A stretch of 64,000 nucleotides of DNA from Asticcacaulis sp. AND118. Lineage in GTDB: Bacteria > Pseudomonadota > Alphaproteobacteria > Caulobacterales > Caulobacteraceae. The position numbers and the translations under genes were made by a program. Of this stretch, positions 44,788 to 53,728 are shown piece after piece. Under the pieces are notes generated by a model. It did not search any database, was not told where the DNA came from, and saw only the letters and a list, made by a program, of their open reading frames with translations. Within the stretch, counting starts at the first letter, position 1. Each line of letters begins with the position of its first letter. The DNA lies in the NCBI RefSeq assembly GCF_020535245.1, contig NZ_CP084910.1, forward strand, positions 1,774,501-1,838,500. Reading direction: 5' to 3'.

Positions 44788-45915
44788 TCCCTTAGACTTG
44801 AACCACGGCACCAAGCGCTTGAGTGCCTCTTCCACCTCCGGCGTCGAAACCGCGAAGCTGAAGCGGATAAAGCGATGGCCCTCGACCGGATCGAAGTCGA
44901 TGCCGGGCGCGGTGGCCACGCCGGTATCGCTCAACAGGTCCTTGCAGAATTGCAGGCTGTCGTCGGTCAGGTGGCCGATGTCGGCATAGACGTAAAAGGC
45001 TCCGTCCGGCGGCGCTATATGGCTTAGGCCCAGTTCGGGCAGGGCATCAAGCAGCAAACGGCGATTGCGGCGATAGGTTTCGACGTGGCCGTCCAGTTCG
45101 TCGCGGCTGTCGAGCGCGATCAGGCCGGCGTGTTGGCTGAGCGACGGCGCGGTGAGGAACAGGTTGCCGACATAGGCGCGCGCCGCCGGCAGATGGCTTT
45201 CGGGGGCGAGGCACCAGCCCAGCCGCCAGCCGACCATGCTGAAATATTTGGAGAAACTGCTGACCACCCAGGCGTCCGGCGCGTGTTCGAGCAGGGAGCG
45301 CGCGAGGGCTTCGTAGGTCAGGCCGTGGTAGATTTCGTCGGAAACGATGCGGATGCCGCGGTCACGGCACACCTCGGCGATGGCCTTGAGTTCGTCGGGC
45401 GCGATCAGCGTGCCGGTCGGATTGGCCGGGCTGGCGATGATCACGCCGTCCGGTGCCGGATCGAGCGCGGCAAGGGCTCGCGCCGTCAGTTGGAAGCGCA
45501 CCTCCGGCCCGCAGGGGATTTCCAGCGGCACCATGTTCAGCGCCCTCAGCACATTGCGGTAGGCGACATAGCCGGGGCGAGCCAGAGCGATGCGCGCGCC
45601 GGGTTTAAAGCCCGCGCTGAGGGCGAGCACCAGCGCCGGCGACGCGCCGCAGGTGATGATGAAGCGGTCAGGATCGACGCTGACGCCGTAGCTGTCGAGA
45701 TAGTGCTTCGCCAGCCGTTGCTTCAGCGGTGTGCTTTCCCAATAGCCCATGCCCTCGGTGTCGAGTACGGTGTGCGCCACGTCGAGGGCGGCCTTGGGCG
45801 CGCCGGTCGAGGGCTGACCGAACTCCATATGGATGATCGAGCGGCCCTGATCTTTCAGGGCGTGGGCCAGTCGGCTGATTTCGATGGCGTAGAAGGGGGC
45901 GATATCGGCAGTCAT
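44785..45915 (-). CDS. Class I/II PLP-dependent aminotransferase
   Basis: This 376-residue fold-type I aminotransferase starts MTADIAPFYAIEISRLAHAL. It has HMEFGQPSTGAPKAAL near residues 27-42, the glycine-rich FIITCGASPALVLALSAG near 84-101, SPANPTGTLI near 161-170, VSDEIYHGLTYE near 191-202 (cofactor Asp) and SSFSKYFSMVGWRLGW near 218-233 (Schiff-base Lys). Family members use aromatic or branched amino acids; the substrate is not predictable. It lies 71 nt from a divergent GNAT gene. Confidence 0.95.
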   Translation of the reverse strand: MTADIAPFYAIEISRLAHALKDQGRSIIHMEFGQPSTGAPKAALDVAHTVLDTEGMGYWESTPLKQRLAKHYLDSYGVSVDPDRFIITCGASPALVLALSAGFKPGARIALARPGYVAYRNVLRALNMVPLEIPCGPEVRFQLTARALAALDPAPDGVIIASPANPTGTLIAPDELKAIAEVCRDRGIRIVSDEIYHGLTYEALARSLLEHAPDAWVVSSFSKYFSMVGWRLGWCLAPESHLPAARAYVGNLFLTAPSLSQHAGLIALDSRDELDGHVETYRRNRRLLLDALPELGLSHIAPPDGAFYVYADIGHLTDDSLQFCKDLLSDTGVATAPGIDFDPVEGHRFIRFSFAVSTPEVEEALKRLVPWFKSKG

Positions 45916-45986
45916 GCCGCGGTTATACCCCATCGGACGCTGCGCACCAGATTGCGGACGTGAGAAAAGCACGATACGCCTTTGGC

Positions 45987-46499
45987 ATGATCGAAACCCC
46001 TCGCCTTTTGCTGCGCCCGCATGTCCTTGACGACTACAATGCCCTGTGCGCCATGTTCGGCGATCCGGAGTTTTACCGCCTGTCGGGCCTGACGCCGCAG
46101 TCGCCGGAAGACGTCTGGCACCGCCTGCTGCGCTATATGGGGCATTGGACAGCCTTCGGCTGGGGCCTGTTCGCCGCCATCGAAAAAGACAGCGGGCGCT
46201 TCGTCGGAGAGACGGGCCTGGCCGACTTTCACCGCGGGCTGGGGCCGGATTTCGACCTGTCGCCCGAAGCCGCCTGGGCCATCACGCCCGCCTGTCACGG
46301 CAAGGGCTACGCCGTCGAAGCCGTCCGCGCCGCGCACCACTGGTTCGACGCCACCCGCCCGCAGCGCACGGTGTGCATCATCGACGGCAGCAATCTGCCG
46401 TCGCAGAAGGTTGCGGCAACGCTCGGATACACGCCCTTCGGCGACGCCAGCTATAAAGGGGCGACCATCACCAAGTATGAACGGTATCCGGCGACATAG
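45987..46499 (+). CDS. GNAT family N-acetyltransferase
   Basis: The 170-residue protein starts [20 protein letters not shown], the usual RimJ/RimL-like GNAT beginning. It has [12 protein letters not shown] near residues 71-82, [25 protein letters not shown]-like motif A near 100-125 (acetyl-CoA binding) and [17 protein letters not shown] near 137-153. The acceptor is unknown. An in-frame GTG at 45960 is an alternative start, adding nine residues. It is between the divergent aminotransferase and tgt. Confidence 0.9.
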   Translation: MIETPRLLLRPHVLDDYNALCAMFGDPEFYRLSGLTPQSPEDVWHRLLRYMGHWTAFGWGLFAAIEKDSGRFVGETGLADFHRGLGPDFDLSPEAAWAITPACHGKGYAVEAVRAAHHWFDATRPQRTVCIIDGSNLPSQKVAATLGYTPFGDASYKGATITKYERYPAT

Positions 46500-46534
46500 A
46501 GGTCAGCGGGTTTACTCAACCGGCCCGTTTCTGT

Positions 46535-47668
46535 ATGACGCCGCCCATGTCCGCATTCCCTTTTGAAATCTCCGCTTCCGATGGTCAGGCCCGCACCGGC
46601 GTGCTGAAGACGCCGCGTGGCGACATTCCGACTCCGATCTTCATGCCGGTCGGCACCGCCGCCACGGTCAAGGCCCTGACGCTCGACATGGTGCGCCAGA
46701 GCCATGCCAAAATTATCCTCGGCAATACCTATCACCTGATGCTGCGTCCGTCGGCCGAACGCGTGAAGCGTCTGGGCGGACTTCACAAGTTCATGGGCTG
46801 GGACGGCCCTATCCTGACGGATTCGGGCGGTTTTCAGGTGATGAGCCTGTCGCAGATTTCCAAGGTCACCGAAGAGGCCGTGACCTTCCAGAGCCATATC
46901 GACGGCTCGAAGCACGTCCTGTCGCCCGAACGCTCGATGGAGATTCAGGCCGACCTGCTCGGTTCCGACATCGTCATGCAACTGGATGAATGCGTGTCGT
47001 GGCCCGCCGACGAAGCCCGCGCGCAAAAGGCCCTGCAACTGTCCGCCCGCTGGGGTCAGCGCTCGAAGGCCGCTTTTGGCCAACGCGATACGCAGGCCTT
47101 GTTCGGCATCCAGCAGGGCTCGACCTTCGAGGCCCTGCGCCGCGAATCGACCGACCGCCTGCTGGAGATCGGCTTTGACGGTTACGCCATCGGCGGTCTG
47201 GCGGTCGGGGAAGGCCACGAGGCCATGTGCGAAACGCTGGAATATTGCACGCCGCTTCTGCCGTGGAATCGTCCGCGTTATCTGATGGGTGTAGGCAAGC
47301 CGATCGATCTGGTCGAAGGCGTGGCGCGCGGCGTCGACATGTTCGACTGCGTCCTGCCGACGCGGTCCGGCCGCCACGGTCAGGTCTGGACCTGGGAAGG
47401 CCCGATCAATATCAAGAACGCCCGCTTTGCCGAAGACGACACGCCGCTCGACGCCTCAAGCGATTGCCCGGCCAGCCGCGACTATTCCAGGGCCTATCTG
47501 CACCATCTGTTCAAGGCCGAGGAAATCCTGGGTCAGGTGCTGTTGAGCTGGCACAATATCGCCTTCTTCCAGGCCCTGATGATCGGTATGCGCGCGGCCA
47601 TTGCGGCCGGTGAATTTCAGGCCTTCCGCAAATGGTTTCATGAGAGGCACGTGAGAAATCGCGCGTAA
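46535..47668 (+). CDS. tgt: Queuine tRNA-ribosyltransferase
   Basis: Tgt exchanges guanine 34 for preQ1 in tRNAs with GUN anticodons. The 377-residue protein has [24 protein letters not shown]-type active-site signature near residues 95-118, [10 protein letters not shown] near 151-160, [12 protein letters not shown] near 220-231 and [16 protein letters not shown] near 271-286 with the catalytic aspartate. The N-terminus reads [12 protein letters not shown], so an ATG at 46547 is an alternative start. Its stop codon abuts the stop of the convergent lipoprotein gene with no gap. Confidence 0.97.
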   Translation: MTPPMSAFPFEISASDGQARTGVLKTPRGDIPTPIFMPVGTAATVKALTLDMVRQSHAKIILGNTYHLMLRPSAERVKRLGGLHKFMGWDGPILTDSGGFQVMSLSQISKVTEEAVTFQSHIDGSKHVLSPERSMEIQADLLGSDIVMQLDECVSWPADEARAQKALQLSARWGQRSKAAFGQRDTQALFGIQQGSTFEALRRESTDRLLEIGFDGYAIGGLAVGEGHEAMCETLEYCTPLLPWNRPRYLMGVGKPIDLVEGVARGVDMFDCVLPTRSGRHGQVWTWEGPINIKNARFAEDDTPLDASSDCPASRDYSRAYLHHLFKAEEILGQVLLSWHNIAFFQALMIGMRAAIAAGEFQAFRKWFHERHVRNRA

Positions 47669-48373
47669 CTATTTGCGCTTGTTCACCTTCTGGATGGGCG
47701 ACGCAGGCGCATCGACCACTTCTTCGATCGTGACCCTGGCCTGCTTCGGCACGAACCACGAAGGCGCGGCAGGCGGGGCGCAGTTCTTGTTCATGCCGAC
47801 GCCCTTGAGATAGGCGCGACGCACATGACCGGCGGCGATGGCGCGGTCCATGACCTTCTGATGCTTTTCCGCCCCGGTCATCTTACGGATCAGGCCGCGC
47901 ATGGGCAGGACGTCGGTGGCGGCTGAACGCACAGCGGTAAGCGTGGCGTCCGACGCCATCTTGCCGCCTCGGGTTTGCATGGAGCTTTCCGGCGCCGGCG
48001 GTTCGTCGAAATCCGGCCCCAACGCGTCATCGAGGAGGGCGACCTCGCCCGCGATCGATTCGCAACGCTCCATATTGGTCAGGTCGTAGGTATTTTTGGA
48101 CGCCCGGATCAGAGCCGACGGGATTTCCTTGCGTTTCAGATTGAGATCGACCAGCGGCGCGGTGATGGCGTCGCCAAAACCATCGCCGACATCGGCCGCG
48201 CTCTTGCGCATGGTCTGGGTGATCGAAGGGTCGTCTTCCGTCTTGGGGGCACCGGCTTCGACGGCGCGCGATTCGACGACAGTCACCTTGTCAGGCTTGC
48301 TGGCGCAGGCGCTGAGAGGTCCGGTGAGGCACGCTATTCCGCCCAAGGCCGAAGCGATACGCCATATCCTCAT
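47669..48373 (-). CDS. Hypothetical lipoprotein
   Basis: The 234-residue protein starts MRIWRIASALGGIACLTGPLSAC. The lipobox LSAC gives lipidated Cys23. The mature part is mainly helical with a Cys-bearing segment (ERCESIAGEVALLDDALG near residues 102-119) and ends in a basic VNKRK. I recognise no domain. The start at 48373 is chosen to begin the signal peptide; a start 36 bases upstream is possible. It is convergent with tgt and its stop codon directly abuts the tgt stop. Confidence 0.75.
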   Translation of the reverse strand: MRIWRIASALGGIACLTGPLSACASKPDKVTVVESRAVEAGAPKTEDDPSITQTMRKSAADVGDGFGDAITAPLVDLNLKRKEIPSALIRASKNTYDLTNMERCESIAGEVALLDDALGPDFDEPPAPESSMQTRGGKMASDATLTAVRSAATDVLPMRGLIRKMTGAEKHQKVMDRAIAAGHVRRAYLKGVGMNKNCAPPAAPSWFVPKQARVTIEEVVDAPASPIQKVNKRK

Positions 48374-48523
48374 CTTAGCAGCCCCTCCACGCACGGACTT
48401 GTACGCCATTTATCTACAGTACAACACATAAAACTTGAACCTTGCGCTTGCGCAATCAAAAAGTCCCCACTATGAAGACCGCACCGAGCGGCACCGGTAA
48501 CGGTTACATTCGGTCGTCTTGAT

Positions 48524-48600
48524 GAGCCCGTAGCTCAGCCGGCTAGAGCATCTGACTTTTAATCAGAGGGTCCTGGGTTCGAGTCCCAGCGGGCTCACCA
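48524..48600 (+). tRNA. tRNA-Lys (anticodon UUU)
   Basis: The 77-nt cloverleaf has acceptor GAGCCCG/CGGGCTC, an anticodon loop with TTT in CTGACTTTTAATCAG, the T loop TTCGAGT and an encoded CCA. It reads AAA/AAG lysine codons. The final CACCA forms the first half of the terminator stem that follows. Confidence 0.96.
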
Positions 48601-48627
48601 ATTCTTCCAGAATTGGTGAGCTTTTTT
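48596..48627 (+). terminator. Terminator of tRNA-Lys
   Basis: CACCAATTCT (48596-48605) and AGAATTGGTG (48609-48618) form a perfect 10-bp stem with a TCC loop, followed by AGC and six T. The stem uses the last five bases of the tRNA itself, so the mature 3' end is inside the terminator. Confidence 0.85.
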
Positions 48628-48781
48628 TATGCCACTTTCATTCGCCATCGTAAAAAACCCATCATGAACGCGCGCTGAACGCCTCTGTGGGGCGCACGAA
48701 ACGATTGCAGCACGGCAAAATTGCGGCAAACGTATTGCGGGCCTGGGGACAGCCCGGCGAACAGGAAAAGCGATAAAGGCC

Positions 48782-49162
48782 TTAGTTGGCCAGACGCGAT
48801 TTCAGGAGGTAACGGCCGTTTTCAAAGCGTTCGAAAATAAGGCCGGTCTGCGGATGACGCAGCGGCGCTCCGGTATCGTCCGCGCACAGATTACCCTCGG
48901 ACGCATAGGCCACGTAGCAGATGTCGCCGTTTTCGGCGAGCAGGTGATAAAAGGGCTGATCCTTTTCGGGACGCACGGCTTCGGGAATGGCCAGCAGCCA
49001 TTCCTCGGTATCGGCGAATTCCGGATCGATGTCGAACACCACGCCGCGGAAATCGAACAGGACGTGCCGGACCAGTTGACCGATGCCGAACCGGGCCGCG
49101 CGGCCTTCGTCGCGGGACGTAAAAGGGCCAGAAACGGAACCAGAGACAGAATCGGTAATCAT
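48782..49162 (-). CDS. hspQ: Heat-shock protein HspQ
   Basis: HspQ is a small hemimethylated-DNA-binding-like protein (YccV family) that modulates the Lon protease and is heat induced in Escherichia coli. The 126-residue protein has FGIGQLVRHVLFDFRGVVFDIDPEF near residues 25-49, PEKDQPFYHLLAEN near 66-79 and YASEGNLCADD near 88-98, the typical family pattern. The start at 49160-49162 follows GGGAGG 5 nt upstream; earlier in-frame starts would add up to 63 unrelated residues. No heat-shock promoter was confirmed. Confidence 0.9.
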   Translation of the reverse strand: MITDSVSGSVSGPFTSRDEGRAARFGIGQLVRHVLFDFRGVVFDIDPEFADTEEWLLAIPEAVRPEKDQPFYHLLAENGDICYVAYASEGNLCADDTGAPLRHPQTGLIFERFENGRYLLKSRLAN

Positions 49163-49434
49163 AGTGCCTCCCTCGGTTTGCGGTATCGTCAGCCCCTCTG
49201 GTGTAGCGCGACTCATTCGTGACGCCTTTCGCCTTCCCCCCTTGGTTGTCGGGAAAAAGCGCAATTCATGCGGCGGGCGGGTGGTTGCAAAAGTACAGGC
49301 TGGTTTTACCTTTCCCGAGCGTGGTGAAATTAACACAAAAGCGCTTTGCACGGATCACAATGCGTTCTAGGTTGGAGGCAACTTGATGCGTCCACAAAGC
49401 CGGATACATCCCACATTGTGATAAAGCGGGGTAT

Positions 49435-49456
49435 GAGCCACTCATGAGTGAGGCTC
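49435..49456. promoter_or_regulatory. Inverted repeat over the ppx start codon
   Basis: CACTCATGAGTG (49439-49450) is a perfect 12-bp palindrome centred on the start ATG at 49444. Outer GAGCC (49435-49439) and GGCTC (about 49452-49456) extend the pairing. It could sequester the start codon in mRNA or bind a regulator; chance is also possible. Confidence 0.35.
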
Positions 49457-50622
49457 CCTCAAAAAGCGGCCCGCCGCGCAAGCGTGGCCCGAACCGCGCC
49501 CGAAATGGGCAAAAGGGGCCCCCGTCCCGGCCCCAGACGCCGCGTACACCTCCGCGTCAGGCGGAAACCGATCAGGCGCCGCTTTACGCCGCCCTCGATC
49601 TTGGCACCAATAATTGCCGCCTGATGATCGCCGCCTGGCATAATGGGCAATTCCGCATCGTCGAAGCCTTTTCGCGCATCGTCCGTCTCGGCGAAGGCCT
49701 GAGCCAGACCGGCAACCTGTCCGAGCGCGCCATGGAGCGCGCGCTGGCCGCGCTCAAACTGTGCGCCGAAAAGGTCGGCCGCCGTCAGGTGGTGCGCACG
49801 CGCGCCGTCGCCACCCAGGCCTGCCGCATCGCGCAGAACGGCCCGGACTTCATCCGCCGCGTTGAAAAAGAGACCGGACTTAAACTGACCATCATCACGC
49901 CGGAAGAGGAAGCGCGCCTGTCGGTCGTGGGCTGCGCCTCGCTGCTGGAAGGCGACGCCAAGGCGGCCATCGTTATGGATGTCGGCGGCGGCTCGACCGA
50001 GATTTCGTGGCTGCCCCTCAACGGGGAGACCGAAAAAGCCGGCGCCACCGCGCCGCGCGGCCTGATGGCGCGGGCCAAGCCGCCCCGGCCGCAATACTGG
50101 ATATCCATCCCCAAGGGCGTGGTCAATCTGGCCGAACGCTTCCCCGAACCGCCCGACGGCGACAAACAGGCGTGGTTCGCTCAGATGGTGGAGGACGTGC
50201 GTCAGGCCCTGAAGGATTTCGATGCGCCGGAGCCTCTGCGCCCCTATTTCGACGCCCAGCAGGCCTATATTGTCGGCACGTCGGGCGCCATCACCTCGCT
50301 GGCCGGGATGCACTTGCAACTCGATCGCTATGACCGCTCCAAGGTCGACGGCCTATGGATGACGCATGATCAGTGCCGGGCGGTGATCGACCGCCTGCTG
50401 GGGCTGGGGCAGAAGGGCCGCGAGCAGGAACCCTGTATCGGTAAGGACCGCGCCGATCTGGTGCTGGCCGGAGCCGCCATCCTTGAGGCGGTGCAAAGCC
50501 TGTGGCCGTGCGACCGCCTGCGCGTCGCCGATCGCGGTCTGCGCGAAGGCCTGTTGCTGTCGATGGTGAAAAAGCGCCCGCGCCGCCGCCGGGCGCGTCG
50601 AGGGAAGCCAAAATCGGAATGA
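49444..50622 (+). CDS. Ppx/GppA family phosphatase
   Basis: The 392-residue protein belongs to the exopolyphosphatase/guanosine-pentaphosphate phosphatase family with an ASKHA (actin-like) fold. ALDLGTNNCRLMIA near residues 50-63 is the first phosphate-binding loop and MDVGGGSTEISW near 179-190 is the second. The first 45 residues (Pro, Arg, Lys rich) are low complexity and probably unstructured. Whether it hydrolyses polyphosphate or pppGpp cannot be told from sequence. A palindrome covers its start codon. Confidence 0.93.
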   Translation: MSEAPSKSGPPRKRGPNRARNGQKGPPSRPQTPRTPPRQAETDQAPLYAALDLGTNNCRLMIAAWHNGQFRIVEAFSRIVRLGEGLSQTGNLSERAMERALAALKLCAEKVGRRQVVRTRAVATQACRIAQNGPDFIRRVEKETGLKLTIITPEEEARLSVVGCASLLEGDAKAAIVMDVGGGSTEISWLPLNGETEKAGATAPRGLMARAKPPRPQYWISIPKGVVNLAERFPEPPDGDKQAWFAQMVEDVRQALKDFDAPEPLRPYFDAQQAYIVGTSGAITSLAGMHLQLDRYDRSKVDGLWMTHDQCRAVIDRLLGLGQKGREQEPCIGKDRADLVLAGAAILEAVQSLWPCDRLRVADRGLREGLLLSMVKKRPRRRRARRGKPKSE

Positions 50623-50657
50623 CGTGAATCGTTCCGATTACACTTTCCGGCATATCT

Positions 50658-51308
50658 CTACCTGATCCCGACCACCTTGTGCGTCTGCACGCTCATCCGC
50701 CATTGCGGGTGGGCCAGACAGTAGTCGATGACGGCCTGCGTATGGGCCACGCGCGTCGCCGGACTCTGGTCCAGCGGGTCTTTCGGTTGCAGGAAGAAGC
50801 GCTCGAAATCGAGGTGCGCGAACTCCGCCGGATCGACATTGTCCTGCGGCCAGACCAGTTTCAGTTCCTGCCCTGACGTCTGGTGCAGACGGTTCTCGCC
50901 CTTGGGCGAGATGCACAGCCAGTCGATGCCGTCCGGTGCGCGCACCGTACCGTTCGATTCCACCGCGATGAAATAGCCCGCAGTCTTTACCGCGGCGATC
51001 AGCGGCGCATCCAGTTGCAGCAGCGGCTCGCCACCGGTGAAGACCACCGACTTATGCGCCGGGTCTATGCCGCCCCAGTGGGCGTCCAGCGCCGCCACCA
51101 CGGTTTCGGGCGTGTCGAACTTGCCGCCGCCATCGCCATCCACGCCGACAAAATCGGTGTCGCAGAAGGTGCAGGCCGCCGTCGCCCGGTCCTGTTCACG
51201 CCCGCTCCACAGGTTGCAGCCGGCGAAGCGCGCAAAGACCGCCACGCGGCCCGCCTGCCCGCCCTCGCCCTGAAGAGTCAGAAATATCTCTTTGAAACTA
51301 TAGACCAT
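50658..51308 (-). CDS. queE: 7-carboxy-7-deazaguanine synthase QueE
   Basis: QueE is the radical-SAM enzyme of queuosine precursor synthesis. The 216-residue protein starts [25 protein letters not shown]. Its cluster cysteines Cys31, Cys46 and Cys49 form the QueE-specific CX14CX2C motif, and VVFTGGEPLLQLD near 89-101 is also typical. Its start overlaps the end of queC, so the two are co-translated. QueD is not encoded nearby. Confidence 0.95.
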   Translation of the reverse strand: MVYSFKEIFLTLQGEGGQAGRVAVFARFAGCNLWSGREQDRATAACTFCDTDFVGVDGDGGGKFDTPETVVAALDAHWGGIDPAHKSVVFTGGEPLLQLDAPLIAAVKTAGYFIAVESNGTVRAPDGIDWLCISPKGENRLHQTSGQELKLVWPQDNVDPAEFAHLDFERFFLQPKDPLDQSPATRVAHTQAVIDYCLAHPQWRMSVQTHKVVGIR

Positions 51309-52033
51309 TAGCCGTTACGCCATTGGTCGAAGCCCCGCGCGCGCAACTCGCACGCCGGGCAGGTGCCGCAGCCGTAACCCCAGCTATGGCGTTCACCGCG
51401 CTCCCCCAGATAGCAGGTATGGGTATCTTCGAGCACCAGTTCAACCAGCGCTTCGCCGCCCAGTTCGTGCGTCAGCGCCCAGGTTTCGGCCTTGGTCAGG
51501 AACATCAGCGGCGTGTCGATGATATAGGGGCGCTCGATGCCGAGATTGAGCACGGTTTGCATGGCGTCCAGCGTGTCCTTGCGGCAGTCGGGATAGCCGG
51601 AGAAATCCGTCTCGCACATACCACCGACCAGATGATCGAGACCGCGCCGGTCGGCCACGGCGGCCGCATAGACGAAGAAGGCCAGATTGCGCCCCGGCAC
51701 GAATGAGTTGGGCAGACCGCGTTCGCCCATGCGGATTTCCTGCTCGCGCGTCAGCGACGATTCGGCCACGCGCCCGAACCCTTTCAGATCGACCACATGG
51801 TCTTCACCCAGTCGCGTCCGCGCCGCTTCGAACACATCGGGGAAACGCTCCAGTACGCGGGTGCGCGTGGTCATTTCGATGGCGTGGCGCTGACCGTAGT
51901 CGAAGCCGATGGTTTCCACGCGGTCGAAGTGCGTCAAGGCCCAGGCAAGGCAGGCCGTCGAATCCTGCCCGCCGGAAAACAGCACCAGGGCCGAACGGTC
52001 GGCGGGCACGGTTTCAAGGGCAGGCTGGCTCAT
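51308..52033 (-). CDS. queC: 7-cyano-7-deazaguanine synthase QueC
   Basis: QueC converts carboxydeazaguanine to preQ0. The 241-residue protein has the ATP-binding [16 protein letters not shown] near residues 18-33 and a C-terminal zinc site ([28 protein letters not shown] near 205-232) with four cysteines. [14 protein letters not shown] near 138-151 is family typical. It is followed directly by queE with a one-base overlap. No preQ1 riboswitch was found in the 197-nt upstream region. Confidence 0.96.
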   Translation of the reverse strand: MSQPALETVPADRSALVLFSGGQDSTACLAWALTHFDRVETIGFDYGQRHAIEMTTRTRVLERFPDVFEAARTRLGEDHVVDLKGFGRVAESSLTREQEIRMGERGLPNSFVPGRNLAFFVYAAAVADRRGLDHLVGGMCETDFSGYPDCRKDTLDAMQTVLNLGIERPYIIDTPLMFLTKAETWALTHELGGEALVELVLEDTHTCYLGERGERHSWGYGCGTCPACELRARGFDQWRNG

Positions 52034-52230
52034 GGGTTACTCTCTATTGCAACGGAAACGATTGTCGCTCCTGTAAAGAAACCCTTTGAGCGATTTTGCA
52101 AGTCCAAACTGGCCTGCGCCGCCTTCGCAATCGTTTTGACGCCGCGGTCAAATTGCGCCAGTATATCGACCCGACGCGATCCCGCGCCTAATAAAAACAA
52201 CAATAACAATATGCTAATGGAGGCGAACCG

Positions 52231-52683
52231 ATGTCACACGCGCCTTTCCGCGAAGGCTTCGACCTGCTGGTCGACAATATCCCCTATATGAAGGCCATCG
52301 GCGCCCGTTATGCCGGACGCTCCGATGACGGTATAAAACTCCGCCTGCCCTATCGCGACGACCTGATCGGCGACCCGGCGACCGGCGTCATCGCCGGCGG
52401 CGCGGTAACGGCGCTGCTCGATCACGCCTGCGGCATGGCGGTGTGGGACGAGATCAACGAATACAAACCCATAGCGACAATGGACCTGCGGATCGACTAT
52501 ATGCGCCCGGCCCAGCCGAACCGCGACCTGTTCATCCTCGCCAAGTGTTACAAGCTAACGCGCAGCGTCGGTTTCGTGCGCGGCTTTGCCTATGACGACA
52601 GCCTCAGCGACCCGGTAGCGGCGGCGCAGGCGGCCTTCATCATCTCGCACCCCTGCCTCAAGAACCGGGAGGCGCACGCATGA
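52231..52683 (+). CDS. PaaI-type hotdog thioesterase, first of a pair
   Basis: The 150-residue protein has the hotdog-fold pattern of PaaI acyl-CoA thioesterases: GVIAGGAVTALLDHACGMAVW near residues 51-71 (the active-site Asp/His helix) and ATMDLRIDYMRPAQPNRDLFI near 81-101. It lacks the HGG motif of classical PaaI. It overlaps the next gene by four bases (ATGA), which encodes a second hotdog protein. The pair may form a heteromer; substrates are unknown. Confidence 0.88.
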   Translation: MSHAPFREGFDLLVDNIPYMKAIGARYAGRSDDGIKLRLPYRDDLIGDPATGVIAGGAVTALLDHACGMAVWDEINEYKPIATMDLRIDYMRPAQPNRDLFILAKCYKLTRSVGFVRGFAYDDSLSDPVAAAQAAFIISHPCLKNREAHA

Positions 52684-53093
52684 TCGAAGACCTGATGATC
52701 ACCGGGCCGGAAGACCTGTTCCGCCGCATTCCGTTTGCACAGTTCCTGAACCTGAAGATGGAACTGGCCGGTAATGAACTGACCACGGTCATGCCCTTCG
52801 CACCGCACCTGATCGGCAATCCGCTGCTGCCGGCCTTGCATGGCGGTACGATCGGGGCGTTCCTCGAACTGACCGCCACCGCGCAGTTGTCGGTGTTCGA
52901 GACGTTCGACCACATCCCCAAGCCGGTCAATGTCAGTGTGCAATATCTGCGTTCAGGCAAGCCCATCGACACCTATGCCCGCGCGCGCATCAACCGTGTG
53001 GGCCGCACCATCGCCAATGTCGAGGCCTGGGCGTGGCAGGAATTGCGCGAACAGCCCATCGCCACGCTTCAGGCGCACTTTATAATGGGATAG
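52680..53093 (+). CDS. PaaI-type hotdog thioesterase, second of a pair
   Basis: The 137-residue protein has LPALHGGTIGAFLELTATAQL near residues 42-62, with HGG, the PaaI-type active-site motif, and VSVQYLRSGKPIDTYARARI near 82-101. It overlaps the preceding hotdog gene by four bases. Together they resemble two-gene acyl-CoA thioesterase loci of alphaproteobacteria. A palindromic repeat copy begins one base after its stop codon. Confidence 0.88.
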   Translation: MIEDLMITGPEDLFRRIPFAQFLNLKMELAGNELTTVMPFAPHLIGNPLLPALHGGTIGAFLELTATAQLSVFETFDHIPKPVNVSVQYLRSGKPIDTYARARINRVGRTIANVEAWAWQELREQPIATLQAHFIMG

Positions 53094-53094
53094 A

Positions 53095-53138
53095 GCGATA
53101 TGCCGAAAAGTGTAAGCGGTTTTCGGTGATAATATCGC
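53095..53138. repeat. 44-nt palindromic repeat, copy B
   Basis: GCGATAT (53095-53101) and ATATCGC (53132-53138) form the outer stem, with CCGAAAA and TTTTCGG inside around a loop including TGTAAGCGG. It begins one base after the thioesterase stop. Plan and length match copies A, C and D. Confidence 0.8.
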
Positions 53139-53157
53139 GACAAAGTAAATACTTAGA

Positions 53158-53190
53158 GCGGAATGACGATTCCACCTGAAGTCATTTCGC
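53158..53190. repeat. Short hairpin after the thioesterase pair
   Basis: GCGGAATGAC and GTCATTTCGC pair over 10 bp with one G-T wobble and a 13-nt loop. It follows copy B by 19 nt, so two hairpins stand in tandem between the thioesterase and the next gene. Together they leave no room for another gene in the 162-nt spacer. Confidence 0.6.
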
Positions 53191-53255
53191 GCAAGCCCCT
53201 TGCCACAATCTATAGATGTTCCTAATCTGCCCTTCGCAATTGAAGGGGGAAGAGG

Positions 53256-53675
53256 TTGCCGGGGGGCATTTCAGGGCCGCATGGGCTGAGACGTGCGATC
53301 AAAACGCGTGTCGATGGCGTGTTCAAAGGCGGCGGCCGTCAGCGCCTCGCCATTGCCGGCCTGTTGTCCGGATTGCCGCTTCTGGCGCTGTGGAGCGTCA
53401 CGCAAAGTCATCTGATCATGGCTTTGATATTAAATGTGATATTTCTTGGTGTGCTGATTACGCTGTGCTGGAAATCACCGCATCCTTGGCCGGTGGTCGC
53501 CGGCGGTTTTCAGTGGATGTCGGCCATGCTGCCGGTGGTGGCGCTGAGCGATCCACGTATCGGTGAGGCAGCATCGGAGATAGCTCTGACCGTGACGACG
53601 GCGGCTGTTTTCGTGGCTCTTGTGTGGGGTGCATTTGCCACGCTCAGAAAAAATAGGATTAAATTCATAAAATAA
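53256..53675 (+). CDS. Hypothetical membrane protein
   Basis: A TTG start, preceded at a suitable distance by AGGGGGAAGAGG, gives a 139-residue protein with four hydrophobic segments: about residues 31-46, 52-71, 78-95 and 107-126. The N-terminal part is basic (RRAIKTRVDGVFKGGGRQR). No family is recognised. The first ATG in frame is within the second membrane segment, so the TTG is the only sensible start. It precedes the S24 family gene by 53 nt. Confidence 0.55.
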   Translation: MPGGISGPHGLRRAIKTRVDGVFKGGGRQRLAIAGLLSGLPLLALWSVTQSHLIMALILNVIFLGVLITLCWKSPHPWPVVAGGFQWMSAMLPVVALSDPRIGEAASEIALTVTTAAVFVALVWGAFATLRKNRIKFIK

Positions 53676-53728
53676 GTTGATTTTCCTATGATTGGATTTA
53701 TTTTCCTCATATCTCACGGGAAATTCTC

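Noticed and set aside
52034-52230. preQ1 riboswitch upstream of queC
   Set aside because: The leader lacks the preQ1-I pattern and any obvious pseudoknot; no support found.
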